Assembly: GCA_021397845.1 (NCBI GenBank)
Contig: JAHSVC010000031.1
Coordinates: 3,162,001-3,226,000, forward strand
DNA from: Areca catechu
Lineage: Eukaryota > Streptophyta > Magnoliopsida > Arecales > Arecaceae
Direction of reading: 5' to 3'
DNA length: 64,000 nucleotides
Below are positions 32,630-44,500 of this stretch, piece by piece (position 1 is the stretch's first letter; the number at the start of each line of letters is the position of its first letter). Below the pieces are notes generated by a model. That model was given only the letters and a program-made list of their open reading frames with translations. It searched no databases and was not told where the DNA came from. A program made the translations under genes and the position numbers.

Positions 32630-33092
32630 CAATCTTCCAGACTGAAGTCCGGGATCTTGTGGAGGAACTAGGTTTCGTGCCACCTTCTGGACTGAAGTCT
32701 GAGATCTCGTGGAGGAACTAGGTTTCGTGCCACCTTCCAGACCAAAGTCCAGGATCACTTGGAGGAACTAAGTTCCGTGCCATATTTCAGACGGAAGTCC
32801 GGGATCTCATTGAGGAACTGGGTTCCGTGCCACCTTCCAGACCAAAGTCCAGGATCACGTGGAAAAACTGGGTTTCATGCCACCTTCCAGACTGAAGTCC
32901 GGGATCTCATAGAGGAACTGGGTTCTGTGCCACCTTCCAGACTGAAGTCTGGGATCTCTAGAGGAACTGGATTTCGTGCCACCTTACGGACTGAAGTCTG
33001 GGATCTCATGGAGGAACTGGGTTCCATGCCACCTTTCGGACAGAAGTCCGGGATCTCATAGAGGAACTGGGTTCGGCACCACCTTCCGGGTC
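32630..33092. repeat. 50-bp minisatellite between antisense ORF and integrase
   Basis: GGAGGAACTAGGTTTCGTGC starts at 32661, 32711 and 32761, with later variants from 32811 to about 33060, a 50-bp period with about nine copies. Each unit also contains ACTGAAGTCCGGGATCTC. It separates the 3' ends of two converging genes, as the 29-bp array at 8738 does in the other Tat element. Confidence 0.88.
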
Positions 33093-33299
33093 GACCTCCA
33101 GGCTTTGCGTTCATCAGGAACTACTCACGGGACTTTTGCCTCACCTTTGTTTGCCAGGCCCAAGGCCGAGCGACGATGGTCCTACAAGACAGAAATAAGA
33201 ATTGCACTAAAGAGATTTTCATTATTAATGATTAGGAAGTCTTACATCATTGGTAATACATCCTCAGGTTTGTGGCATTCCACATCCATGGGAATCGAG

Positions 33300-34300
33300 T
33301 TCCATTAAGCTCGGCAAGATTGTAGGTGCCGTGAGGTAGTGCTTCAACCACCCTATAAGGGCCTTCCTAGTTTGGTGAGAGCTTGTCGCATTCTCGAGGT
33401 TGGGAGGCTTTGGCATGATGTAACACCAAGTCTCTTGGGTAGAAGGACTTTGGCCTCACCCTGGAGTTGTAGTATCTAGCCACCCATTGCCGATAGGCTG
33501 CCATCCGAACATGAGCCTTGTCCCTCATTTCCTCAAGGAGATCTAGATTGAGCAGTAGCCATGCAGGGTTCTCGACTTCATCGTACTGCTCTACACATAA
33601 TGTTGGCAAACTGAGCTCCAACGGAATCACTGCTTCTGCTCCAAAGATGAGGTCGAACAGAGTTTCATCCATGGCCGTTCTTGGGGTTGTGTGGTACGCC
33701 TATAGGATGCTAGGAAATTTCTCAACCCATCTACCCTTGGCCTGATATAATATAGTTTGGAGCCCTTGCAGGATGGTCCGGTTGGTGACTTCAGCTTCTC
33801 CATTGGTTTAGGGATATGCCACCGAGGTGAAGCGATGATGAATGCCGAGGTTGTTGCAGAACTCCTCGAACTTTTGATAGTCGAACTGGTGTACGTTGTC
33901 GGTGATGATGGTGTGGGAAAGCCCGAAGCAGCATATGATTGAGTTCTAGAGGAACTTGCTGACATTCGCCTCCGTGATCCGGGCTAACTGCTCAGCCTCG
34001 ACCCACTTCGTGAAGTAGTCGATAGCAACGATTAAAAACCTATGTTGCCCGAACATGGGAGGAAAGGGCCGAGGAGGTCCATGCCCCACTGAGCAAATGG
34101 CCAGGGGGCAGAGAGCTAGGAGAGCGACATAGCTGGCTAGCATTGCACAACGGCGTGATGTTGACAATAGTCACACCTCTTAACGAAGTTGGCTCATTCT
34201 CCCTTATCGTTTCCTAGAAGTATCCTTGATGGAGGGCCTTGTATGCCAGAGTCCTGCCCCCCACATGGTTCCCACAAAGACCCTCGTGGATCTCCTAGAG
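33300..34300 (-). pseudogene. Ty3/gypsy (Tat) integrase
   Basis: The minus strand encodes a zinc region near 34190-34290, FLIVAIDYFTKWVEAEQLARI near 33995-34060, then in other frames a core end with YPxTNGEAEVTNRTI near 33770-33830 and AMDETLFDLIFGAEAVIPLE (near 33610-33680), followed by MRDKAHVRMAAYRQW, RVRPKSFYPRDLVLHHAKAS and, near 33250-33310, the C-terminal TYNLAELNG. The order is complete, but at least two frameshifts and several stops disable it. Its 3' end lies close to the minisatellite and converges on the antisense ORF. Confidence 0.85.
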
Positions 34301-34479
34301 CACGAGTGCGGCCTCCATGGGCCTTAAACATTTGAGGAGTGGATAGGAGTAGGACCTCTGGTAGAGCAATCCATCCATCAGCACAAAACATGCAGCCTTT
34401 CTCTTGATGAGACCGGCCTCTATGCGATCTGCGGGCAAGTTACCGTCAGTGATATACTTGACATACTTGTCCATCCAAC

Positions 34480-35005
34480 TGGACTTTGAGGTGACCTGCT
34501 GGGTCTCTCTAGGGGTCTCATAGCTCGGGGCTTGAAGATGTTCAATGTGGGCTGGCCCAATGAAGAGTCCGACATGGTTGCTAGCTAGGAGAGGGCATCA
34601 GCACGGGCATTTTCACCGTGCGGGATGTGGGAGACGCAGAAGCATTTAAAACCCGCCACGCTCTTATGCACTAACTCTAGGTACCTCAACATTTGAGGGT
34701 CCTGCACCTCATATTCGCTTGAGACCTGCCCAGCCACAAACTACAAATCGGTGAAGACCATTAAGCTAGTCACACCCAATTTATGGGAGACTCTCAATCC
34801 CATGAGGAGTGCTTCATACTCTGCTTGGTTATTGGTGGCGGCGAACTGGAGGTGGAGCACGCACTCGGCAACGACTCCCTCACTGTTGGCGAGGATGAGC
34901 CCAGCACTGCTTTCACTGGAGTTGGAGGCTCTATCCACATGTAGGACCCATATGTCCTCCTCTGGTTCAGGTCCTGGTTGCTAATTCTGGGAGCTCTCAT
35001 CCGGC
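34480..35005 (-). pseudogene. Archaeal-type RNase H of the Tat element
   Basis: MDRASNSSESSAGLILANSE starts at 34938 (usual motif DGASN; here DRASN), followed by NNQAEYEALLMGLRVSHKLG. The C-terminal part SHIPHGENARADALS lies near 34580-34640. The Gly to Arg change beside the first catalytic Asp and later stops mark decay. Its presence between RNase H and integrase defines the Tat lineage. Confidence 0.8.
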
Positions 35006-35500
35006 CCCTTGCCTAGGCCTATACATTTAACTAGATAGTCAGCCAGTACCTGTGCCTTCATGGCCGACCTCGATCGATAGGTGATGTCAAACTCACTAAG
35101 CTTCAGTGCCCACTTCGCCAAGAGTCCAGACATGTCAGGTCGGCTGAGCACGCTTTCAGCGATGATCCGTCCAGACCGTGATTGGGTGTGCTTGGAAATA
35201 AGGCCTGAGGTGCTGAGCAAACATAATTAACACAAAAATCAACTTCTCGGATCGGGAGTACCTAAGCTCCACATCGCAGAGCAACTTGCTCGTGTTGTAT
35301 ACAGGTCTCTGGATTTCTTTGTCATCTATTCGGACCAGGATCGAGCTTATGGCCTTTGGAGTGACCGCCATGTACAAGAGGAGCTCTTCTCCCTCCTCCG
35401 ACCGGGAGAGCAGTGGTGGTGATGCCAGGGTCTTCTTCAACTCCTCAAATGCCTCTTTGCCCTTCTTCGTCCAAGCAAAGTTATGCATCTTCTTCAGTGC
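35006..35500 (-). pseudogene. RT-connection and RNase H of the Tat element
   Basis: The open segment at 35156-35488 encodes WTKKGKEAFEELKKTLASPP, LLLYMAVTPKAISSILVRID and RPYFQAHPITVWTDH. It continues past a frame change into KAQVLADYLVKC near 35020-35060. This is the expected RNase H region after reverse transcriptase. Confidence 0.8.
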
Positions 35501-36330
35501 CTTGAAGAAGGGCTGGCAGTGATCGACAGATCACGATATGAACTAGCTCAGGGCTGCTATCCAACCGGTGAGTCACTTGACTTGCTTCTTGGAGGTGGGC
35601 TACTTCATGTCGAGGATCGCTCAAACCTTTTCTGGGATGGCTTCTATCCCCCTTTGGGTCACCATGAAGCTAAGGAACTTCCCCGCCGCCATACCGAAGG
35701 CACACTTCGTCGGGTTCAATTTTATTTGGTGGAGGTGAAGGTTGCGGAAGGTCTTCATTAGGTCATCGACATGGTTAGAGGTCAGCTTTCTCATCATGAG
35801 CATGTCATCCACGTATACCTGCATGTTGCGGGCAATTTGGTCCTTGAAGACCTTGTTGACCCACCACTGGTACGTAGCACCGGCATTCTTCAGACCGAAT
35901 GGCATCATCTTGTAACAGTATGTCCCATGGTCTGTGATGAAGGCGATATTCTCCTCGTCCTTCGGATGCATCTGGATTTGATAATACCCAGAGAAGGCAT
36001 GCATGAAGGAGAGGAGGCGATGCCCCGAAGTGGCATCTATGAGCTGGTCGATCTTTGGAAGGGAGAAGCTATCTTTTGGGCAAGCTCGATTAAGTTCGGT
36101 GTAGTCTACATAGATCCTCCACTTCACATTGCTCTTCTTAACCATCACCACGTTCGCCAGCTAACTGGGATAATGCACCTCGCGAACAAAGCCAGCGGTG
36201 AGGAGCTTCTCTACCTCGTCGTTGATTGCCTTTTGCCTCTCTGTGGTGAAACTCCTCTTCTTCTACCCAACTGGATGGCATTTTGGATTTATCTTCAACT
36301 AATGGGTGATGACATCCGGGGGGATACCTA
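35501..36330 (-). pseudogene. Ty3/gypsy reverse transcriptase (YVDD intact)
   Basis: The open core (35621-36151) carries MVMVKKSNVKWRIYVDYTEL, CPKDSFSLPKIDQLIDAT, YYQIQMHPKDEENIAF, YCYKMMPFGLKNAGATYQ and VYVDDMLMM, so the catalytic YVDD is kept. Upstream, across a stop, the start of the domain reads LLTAGFVREVHYPS near 36150-36200. Downstream ELNPTKCAFGM-like and FLSFMVTQRGIEA complete the palm region. It is the best preserved coding part of this element. Confidence 0.88.
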
Positions 36331-36787
36331 GCATATCGACCGTAGACCAGGTGAACACATCTGTGTTCGCCCAGAGGAAACTCAGCTAGCGAGCCCGCTC
36401 ATCTTCTGGAAGTTGGGCTCCTATCTGCACTATCTTCAGAGGGTCTGAGTCGAGGGGGTACGTTAGCATGTGCTCAGTGGGGCCACCCCTGGGATCCTGT
36501 GCCCTTTGGTCGAGGTCGTCGATGTCAGAGCCGAGCTAGGCACTCCGGGCTCCCGGGACAGCCTGCAATCAATGGTGGATAGGCTGAACTACCCCCCTCA
36601 TCTCTCCTACCCCAAAAATGGTAGGGAACTCCACCAGCAATCTTTTGGTGGAGATGACTGCATCAAGTTGGTTGAGCCCTGGGCGGCCCAAGATAGCATT
36701 GTATGATGACGGGAACCGGACAACGATGAAGGTCATCATGACCATGTTTTGCTGAGGTGGGATCCCAACGGTAACAGGGAGATTGAT
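36331..36787 (-). pseudogene. Tat aspartic protease, C-terminal part
   Basis: The minus strand from 36787 encodes INLPVTVGIPPQQNMVMMTF, then SSYNAILGRPGLNQLDAVIS and TKRLLVEFPT. The N-terminal part with the active site lies at 49216-49470; the reading frame joins exactly across the nested copia element. Downstream sequence (36331-36560) is the degenerate linker to reverse transcriptase. Confidence 0.85.
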
Positions 36788-37155
36788 TGATGGGAATTCT
36801 CCCAAGGTCACGGGGATCATGCAGCATGCGGAATTGACTTTCAAAATAAAATTTCATAGCATGATACCCTAACATGTATAACATGTATAGAAAATTCTAA
36901 TTCCCAGAAACCCCTTGGGCAATTACAATAAATGAATCATAAAATAAAGTCAATTAACATACCTGGATCACTAAATCCAATCCTTTCCACGAGGCTCACA
37001 AGTGCAAGCCCTCCAATGGTGATCCACACGAGACTTGAACAAAGGAAGAATCCCTACCGGGGTTGCTTGCTTCAATAGGACTCTTAGGATAGCCTTTGGA
37101 CCTTTGACCACTGTAGGACAACCTGTCCAACTGTAGGGCTCTCTAGACACACTCC

Positions 37156-39595
37156 TGAAAGGATTATGCCCTATAAGCCAATATCTGTATCTCCCAGACC
37201 ATTGTAAATTGACAAATTAATAAAGGCAATAATTTTTTATCATTCGCTGTGTCATTATATGATGAACCCCATAGATTAGGGCTATGGTTGTAGGGCTATG
37301 ATGAGATCATACCAGTGAGATCTAAGGCCTTAAAACCCTAATCTAGAATATTCCTAGTCATAGGAACCCTGAGTTGGGGATCAGGGTTTCCGGTAAGACT
37401 GGCACATCCTATGTATGCTGAAAAGGGTGACTGCTCTCACAGTCATTTGTGTAGGACACTAGTACAAGGATGTGGGTGCTCATTAGTGAATGAGTCCACT
37501 GAATAGATCCAGTTTGAGAACATCTAATGGAGCCTTAGCTGCATGTCAATAGATGTTTCACATAGTGGGAGTTGTACAAGTAGTCCTATGACCTGAGACT
37601 GCCATAATACCTTATGTACATGAACCCATGCTTTGGTTCAATCTCAATCATGACACTGGGTCATGCACGAGGTTGATGCTGGGTATGGTGAATTGTATAT
37701 GAAGGTAATGAGTAGGTCAACAAGAAATTGATCACTCCTAGTAGGAGTAGATTGCATCCAGCCAAATTAGGTCAGATGATGATTCAGGAAATCTTTGATC
37801 AAAGTACAGATATTAGAAATGATTTCTAATATCGAATTAATTGAATCATTAGTGTATGACTGAGCTGGGAATGAGTATAAACTGGATTTGACATGATTCC
37901 ATATCCATAGTTATATTCGGGATGCAAGATGATTGAAGGATCGAATTGTACGGGAACTTTCCACTGAAGGGTAGTTTTGGAATTACACCAGAATTTCCAT
38001 ATCTTCCGGGTAGACATGACACGTTGCTAGACGTCAATCTTGTCTTGTGGGTTGATCAAATTAAATGGTTTAATTGGATCACTAATTAGGAGGAGTCCTA
38101 ATTGACTGACTCGAGTTAGCTCGATTTGACCTAAATCGATTAGAATGAGTTCTGATCAGATTAGGTCAACTTGCACTCGGACCCACTGCTGGCTAAGTAT
38201 GGAACCCAATGGGTCACACACTTAGGACAGATAATCAAGGATTTAATTTGGAATTAAATCTCGTTTGCAGATGAACACACTAGCATGTGTTGCAAACCAT
38301 GACTTCTACTTGAATCGGATTCGAGTTAGGGTTCCGATTTGGTCTTTTTAGATCCAAATTCATTCCGGTTTGAATCTAATTGAAGATTTAAAACGTTGGG
38401 CTAACAATAGGCTAGCAATTGGGCTAACCTAAGAGGCTAAACCCCTTTCCCACATCGCCTAAAACCCCTCCCCCTCTCTTCCCACGCGCGCGCGCAAGGA
38501 GAAGAGTCCACACGCGCGTGGACTCTCTCCAAATCGCGTTTTTGCGTGAAAAGAAAGAAGGGAACGGCGTCTTTTGGCTGATGAGGCGTGGATCAGAGTC
38601 CACCTAGGCGTGGACTCTTCAAAATGGGAATTACGGTGAAAAGAAAGAAAAAAACTCCGAAGGGGCGCGACTCTTTTCTCTGCGCGCGCCCTTCTGAGTT
38701 TTTCTCGATCCCTCTTCGCGTCTGTCCATCCCAAAGGCCGTGAGATTAATCCCAAAGGCCGTGAGATTAATCCCAAGGGCCATGAGATTAAGAGAGAAGA
38801 CGTGAGAAGGGAGAGAGGGGCGTGAGAGGATTTTTCAGAAGGAGAAGGCGCCTCTCTGTCGCCTATTTAAGAAGAAGGCTTCACCGTAAAAATCGATTCC
38901 AGTTTTTCTACGGCGAAGCCTTGCTTCTCTTTCCTTCTCCCTCTCCAGAAGATTGTTTCCCCCTCCTCTCTTTCTTCTTTGATTCCTTTACAGAGCCTAG
39001 GCTCTGTCGAATCTCAGAACAGAAGGAGAGTCAGAGAGAGAAACTCTCCGACGGTAAAGGAAGAAGGCGCCTCTTTTCTTCTTTCTTACATTAAGACAAC
39101 TTTGTCTTAATCTTCTTCTCCCTCCAAGACAAGCCTTGTCTCATTTTAGGACAAAGGCTTATTCTTAAGACAAGAGTGTCTTAAGGGGCCAGAACTGCCA
39201 AAAACTGGGAGAAGGGTAAGAGAGAAAGTTTTAGTCCCTGTTTGGCTAAAGGTGTTCTAGCCAATAGCTCATATATCAAGTTCTTGGGGTAGAACTTGAT
39301 TGGAAGGAACCCAAATTGAGAAGTCACTGTCTTGATCATCTGCCCGTGTGGATCACCATCGGAGGGCGGACAAGTGGACGCCTGGTGTGTTCAAAAGGTT
39401 ACTCCATTTGGAGTTTATTTCTACATCAGATTGGATATAGCGATCTGAGGTTAGTATCTAAACTGTGTTTAAATTTGGACATGCATGTAGTCATAAGCTT
39501 TAATTGCTAATAAGGAGATTTTGGGATTAGGGTTCGGACCTGATTTCATAAAGTTTTTGAAATCCACACTTCCGCACTAGTCACCGAACCCAACA
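37156..39595 (+). mobile_element. Solo LTR, antiparallel and related to its host LTR
   Basis: It starts TGAAAGGATTATGCCCTATA and ends CCGAACCCAACA, with perfect 5-bp duplications ACTCC (37151-37155 and 39596-39600). Its first 200 bases resemble the reversed end of the host LTR (TGATAGAAAAGTGCCCTAAG): both share GCCCTA-AGCCAAT, TTAATAAAGGCA and GATGAA(C/T)CCCATAGA. So a related subfamily inserted in opposite orientation and then lost its interior. A TATA-like CTATTTAAG lies at 38863. No gene is seen within. Confidence 0.9.
38730..38791. repeat. 21-bp triple repeat
   Basis: CCCAAAGGCCGTGAGATTAA(T) occurs three times in tandem at 38730, 38751 and 38772 inside the solo LTR, with two changes in the last copy. 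Confidence 0.85.
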
Positions 39596-41851
39596 ACTCC
39601 TAAGGCACTCTTGGCTTTAGGACAACTCTCCCCTAGGACCTCTTAGGCTTACATCCTAAAACAAAGCCTTGTCCTAAAAGATAAGACCTTGTCTTAACAA
39701 GACAAGTCTTGTCTTAAAAGGAGGGAGGGAGACAACAGAAAGAGGCAGTCAGATAACTCTCGGGAAAATGGACTTCTATTTCTGATGACCAAAAATCTTA
39801 AGTCTCATTTCACTGTACCCCCTTTATATAGATTTAGATGGGGCGTGAAAAGCATCCCGAGACTCCTTATCAGATATGACTCTTCATGTCTGATAAGGCT
39901 CTTCATGCTTCAAGAGTCTTATTTGATGTTCTTTCCCTTTCCAGAGCAGTTCCCCATATGCCATGTGTCAGATACCTGTTATGAAGAATGGAAGGAGGCA
40001 TCCTTTCAAACTTGAAGAGCATGGAATAGGCAGAGTCCTAAGGGTAGAAGGACTCTGCCTCAGAATAGTGCACGAGTAGATGAAGAGAAGCGACTCTTCA
40101 TCTGTGCGCCAATATTTCTTTCTGCTTTTATGCCACCCCTTCCACTTCTGTGACCTGTTAATCCTCTCCAAGAGGTGTGGGGATAAAGTGAAGAGGAGCC
40201 ACTTTGATGAAGCTCCCAGAGTTTTATCTGCAGAAGGACTCTTAGTCCTTCTGCGCGTGCCATACTTCTCGCGAGTGTGCCAAAAGGGCACCACTTTCCT
40301 TTCCTACTTCTCTCTCCACCCAAAGCAGCATATATTGATCAGTAAAATATATGCAATATGGGTGTCATTAGAAAGATCATTAAATAAGCTTTCTGACCAT
40401 ATAATTTATTTTCAAATCAGAGGTCTATAGCTCATTCTGTTCCTTTTTGAAGTTAAGGTATCATTTAGGTACCAAGAGTCCCATGCCATTGGGACTCTTC
40501 ATATATGATGCCTAAAATGCCCTTAAGCCCAAATTAAAATCAGATCAAGCTCTGATTTGGATAGCTCCACTTAGGACTCAACCTAATTTAGGTCTCCCAT
40601 AATTAGATTAGCCCAATTAGCAAGCAACCGAATCCAGTCCAATTGGGTTAGGAATTAGGTTAGCCTACATATGCTAGTATGTAATCCGGCTAACCAATTA
40701 GGATCCTATGACCCTAAATAAATCATGAATGACTTCCTTGGCCAAGTCTCTATTGTGTGTGACCCATTGGGTTCCACATCTAGCCAGCAGTAGGTTTAGG
40801 TTTGAGATGATTCGATCCGATCGAACCTAATTAACCTTATTAGGATAAATTGGCTCATCTAATTATCCAATTCAAATCACACATCGAATTGACTCATGAA
40901 ACCAAATCAATTGGTTCATGAAAACCTACAAAACAAGATTGACATCTAGCAATGTGTCATGCCTACCCGGAAGATGAGGATTTTGGTGAAAAATACCAAA
41001 ATACCATTCAGTAGTAAGTTACCGTGCAATTCAATCTTTCAATCTCCCATTATCATGATTAAGTGATAGGTATAGATAGATGTCAAATCCTAACACTTAA
41101 TCATATCAAATCTCAGCTCGATCATGAGGATTCAGCTGATGACTGATTAGATTCCACTAATCTCATCCTGCTTTGATCAAAGGCTCCTTGAGTCTCTCAT
41201 CGAAGAGATTGCATGAGATAACAATTTCTCTTACTAGGAATGATCGATTCCTTGTTAGTCCACTCACATCCTTCGTACACCTTCCACTATACCCAGAATA
41301 CCCCGTACATGTCGCAATGCCATGAATGAATATAAACCAAAGTATGGCTTAGTGTGCACAAGGAACCAAGGTGACCTCGGGTCTAAAGATCACATGCACA
41401 ACTTCTACACTAGGATCTATCTTTTGACAAGTAGTAAGACTTCCATAAGATAGTCCCAGTACGGATCAGTTCTTGTGTACTCATACCCTGATGAGCACCC
41501 TTATCCTTGTATTAGTGTCTCTACACAAGTGGTTATGAGATCAACCACCCTCATCAACTGAGCATACATAGGATAAGCTAGTCTTTACGGATTCATCGAT
41601 CCTCGAATCGATGGTCCAACGGCTAGGAATATTCAAGATTAAGGTTTATAGAAATTAGGTCTCATTGTTATTTTATCATAACCCTAATTCCATTGCCCTA
41701 TTCTATGGGATTCATCATAATCATCAAAAACATGATATAGCAGTATATGATGAATCACATGCCTTTATTAATATGTAAATATGTCATACATAAGATGGAA
41801 GTTTACAAAAAGGCCCTCATAATGATTGGCTCTTAGGGCACTTTTCTATCA

Positions 41852-41860
41852 AACTCCCAC
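41852..41860 (-). other. Polypurine tract of nested copia
   Basis: The minus strand reads GTGGGAGTT immediately before the 3' LTR, the normal place for the plus-strand primer. Short but well placed. Confidence 0.6.
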
Positions 41861-41879
41861 ATGCACTAAAGCCAATCAC

Positions 41880-42615
41880 CCATGTATTTTATGCCCATAC
41901 AATCTAAGTGACTATCTAACTGCAGCTTGGCTAATGCTTTAGTGAATGGGTCTACTATATTGTTCTTTATGTCAACTTATTCCATGACAACATCTTGTTC
42001 TTGAACAAGGTGGAAGCAACTTAGAATGTGCTTGGACTTATTATGAGACCTTGTTTCCTTAACTTGCACAATAACTCTAGTATTTCCATAATGAAGTGAC
42101 ACTAGTTGTTCTATAGTAGGAACCATGCCCAAATCCATGATGAATTTCTTCATTCACACAGCTTCCCTTATGGCTTCACTTGTAGCTATGTACTCTGCCT
42201 CAGTGACTGAGTCAGCTACTGTTGGCTGCTTTATAGTTTTCTAACTCACTACACCACCATTCAGGGTGAAGACATATCCTGATGTGGATTTGCTATCATC
42301 TGGATCTGACTGAAAACTAGAATCTGTATAACCTTCTAGTTTCAATTCAGATCCTCCATATACCAGAAAAATATCTTTAGTCCTTCTCAGGTACTTAAGA
42401 ATATTTTTCACAGCTCTCCAATGATCCTCTCCTGGATTTGCCTGAAAACTGCTCACTATGCTCAAGGCATAAGCGACATCGGGCCTAGTACATAACATGG
42501 CATACATTATCGATCCTATAGCCGAAGCATAAGGAATCATAGCCATCCTCTCTCTTTCTTCTGATGTCTTAGGAGACATTTTCTTAGAGAGTTGTATGCC
42601 TTGACTCATTGGCAA
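41880..42615 (-). pseudogene. Ty1/copia RNase H
   Basis: The upper open part (42241-42615) encodes the segment joining reverse transcriptase to RNase H: MIPYASAIGSIMYAMLCTRP, DVAYALSIVSSFQANPG, WRAVKNILKYLRRTKD and EGYTDSSFQSDPDDSKSTSG. After a stop it continues as QPTVADSVTEAEYIATSEAI and HILSCFHLVQEQDVV-like residues near 41980-42230. The DEDD residues seem present. Stops make it inactive, though divergence is small. Confidence 0.85.
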
Positions 42616-43440
42616 GTACCTTTCTTACTTCCATCCATGTTGAATCTCTTCAACACCAAGTCAATGTACCTAGATTGGGATAAGCCCAGCATCCTCTTGG
42701 ATCTATCTCTATAAATCCTTATACCCAGTATATAGGATGCTTCTCCCAAATCCTTCATGGAAAACATTAATGATAGCCAAGTTTTAAATTACTGCAACAT
42801 GGGGATATCATTCCCAATGATCAGTATATCGTCGATATACAAAACCAAGAAAACAAGTGCACTCCCACTTGTCTTCTTATACACACATGGTTCATCCACA
42901 TTTTTGACAAAACCAAATGCTTTGATTGTTTCATCAAAATGGATGTTCTAACTCCTCGATTCTTGCTTAAGTCCATAAATGGACTTCTTTAATTTGCATA
43001 CCTGATTTGGTCTCTCACTTGAGACAAAACCCTCTGGCTGTGACATATAGACTTCTTCCTCAAGGTTTTCATTGAGAAAAGCAGTCTTTGCATCCATCTG
43101 CCAGATCTCATAGTCATGGTATGCTGCTATGGCAAGCAGTATCCGAATGGACTTGAGCATAGCTACTGGAGAAAAGGTTTCATCATAGTCTACACCATGT
43201 CTTTGTTTGAAACCTTTTGCTACCAATCTAATCTTGTAGGTCTCAACTTGACCATCTGCTCCAATCTTATTCTTGTAGACCCATTTACACCCTATAGGGT
43301 TAATTCCTTCAGGTGGATCTACCACAGTCCAAACTTTATTGGAATACATGGAGTCCATTTCAGATTTCATAGCACCAAGCCACTTGTCGGAGTCTCTACT
43401 ATCGACAGCTTCCACATAGGTCACAGGATCATCATCCTAT
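42616..43440 (-). pseudogene. Ty1/copia reverse transcriptase
   Basis: The part at 42948-43424 encodes NKVWTVVDPPEGINPIGCKW, VYKNKIGADGQVETYKIRLV, GVDYDETFSPVAMLKSIRIL, MDAKTAFLNENLEEEVYMSQ and KSIYGLKQESRS. After stops it goes on with VDEPCVYKKTSGSALVFLVL and YIDDILIIGND near 42810-42850, keeping the catalytic YIDD. Two or three stops are visible between 42610 and 42960. Confidence 0.88.
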
Positions 43441-44500
43441 ATGATACTAGCTTCATTGTCATCCTCGATGACAAAGCCATATCTGAGAGGTGCTTCCCGC
43501 ACCCTCTCTGACCTTTAGAGAAGAGGTGTGTATTGTGGTTATTCTTGATCCACAAGAACCTCTGGTTGAGGAATTTTACTTGAAGGCTCATTGATTTGTT
43601 GGTTATGTTCTTCATATAACTTTAGTGAAGAATCACTACATTCTTCTTGGATAAATTCTTGTTCCAAGAATGTAGCATGCCTACTGACAATTATCTTTTG
43701 CTCAGCAGCATTATAAAAGAGGTATCCAACACCCTCTTTTGAATAATCAACAAACCTACAATTATCAGCCCTTGCACTTAGCTTATGTCCAAAGGTATTC
43801 TTGACATAATCATGGCAACCCCAAATCTTCAAATACTTAAGATTTGGTCTTTTGCCATTCCATAATTCATATGGAGTGCTATTCACTGATTTAGATGGAA
43901 CCCTGTTTAATATGTATGTAGCAGTATCTAGGGCATGTCCTCAGAAGGAAATGGAAAGATCTGTGAAGCTCATCATGGACCTCACCATGTCCAACAAGGT
44001 GCGATTTCTCCTTTCTGCCACTCCATTTAACTAGGGTGTATAAGGAGGGGTCCATTCAAAAATAATGCCTTTGTCCTTTAGATGGTCTAGAAACTCACTA
44101 GACAGGTATTCCCCTCCTTGATCAGACCAAAGAGCTTTAATACTAAGTCCAGTTTGTTTTTCAACCATACTTTGATATTCTTTAAACTTATCAAAGGCTT
44201 CGGACTTGTATTAGATACACATGACTGTACCTTGATAAATCATCAATAAAAGTGATGAAATAAGAATATCCTCCTCTGGCCTGAGTCAACATAGGTCCAC
44301 ATACATCAGTATGTACTAGACCTAACAATTCAGTTGCCCTATCTCCATGTCCTGTGAATGGAGACTTGGTCATTTTTTCTTTGAAACAAGATTCACAAGT
44401 TCCTAATAATTGGAAATCATCAGAGTCAAAGTAATTATCTTTGACTAACTTGTTTATCCTTGACTCACTGATATGACCCAATCGGCAGTGTCAAAGATAT
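43441..44500 (-). pseudogene. Ty1/copia integrase
   Basis: MGHISESRINKLVKDNYFDS with ESCFKEKMTKSPF (44370-44480) is the zinc-binding region. The core shows LVHTDVCGPM with the first catalytic Asp, ALWSDQGGEYLSSEF near 44090-44140 with the second, and NGVAERRNRTLLDMVRSMMS near 43960-44030 with the Glu. The C-terminal part NSTPYELWNGKRPNLKYLKI and GCHDYVKNTFGHKLSARADN is at 43640-43886. All DDE positions remain; one stop near 44215 and one near 44030 break the frame. Confidence 0.88.

Larger units (their letters stand above)
36788..41851 (-). mobile_element. 3' LTR of nested copia, split by a solo LTR
   Basis: Segments 36788-37155 and 39601-41851 align with the LTR at 46597-49215. A minus-strand TATA box reads TATATAAAGGGGG near 39815-39830. 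The interruption at 37156-39595 is a separate insertion. Confidence 0.9.

Noticed and set aside
38459..39094. Arg-rich frames in the solo LTR
   Set aside because: Purine-rich leader of an LTR; not protein-like and not shared by a sibling copy in the window.
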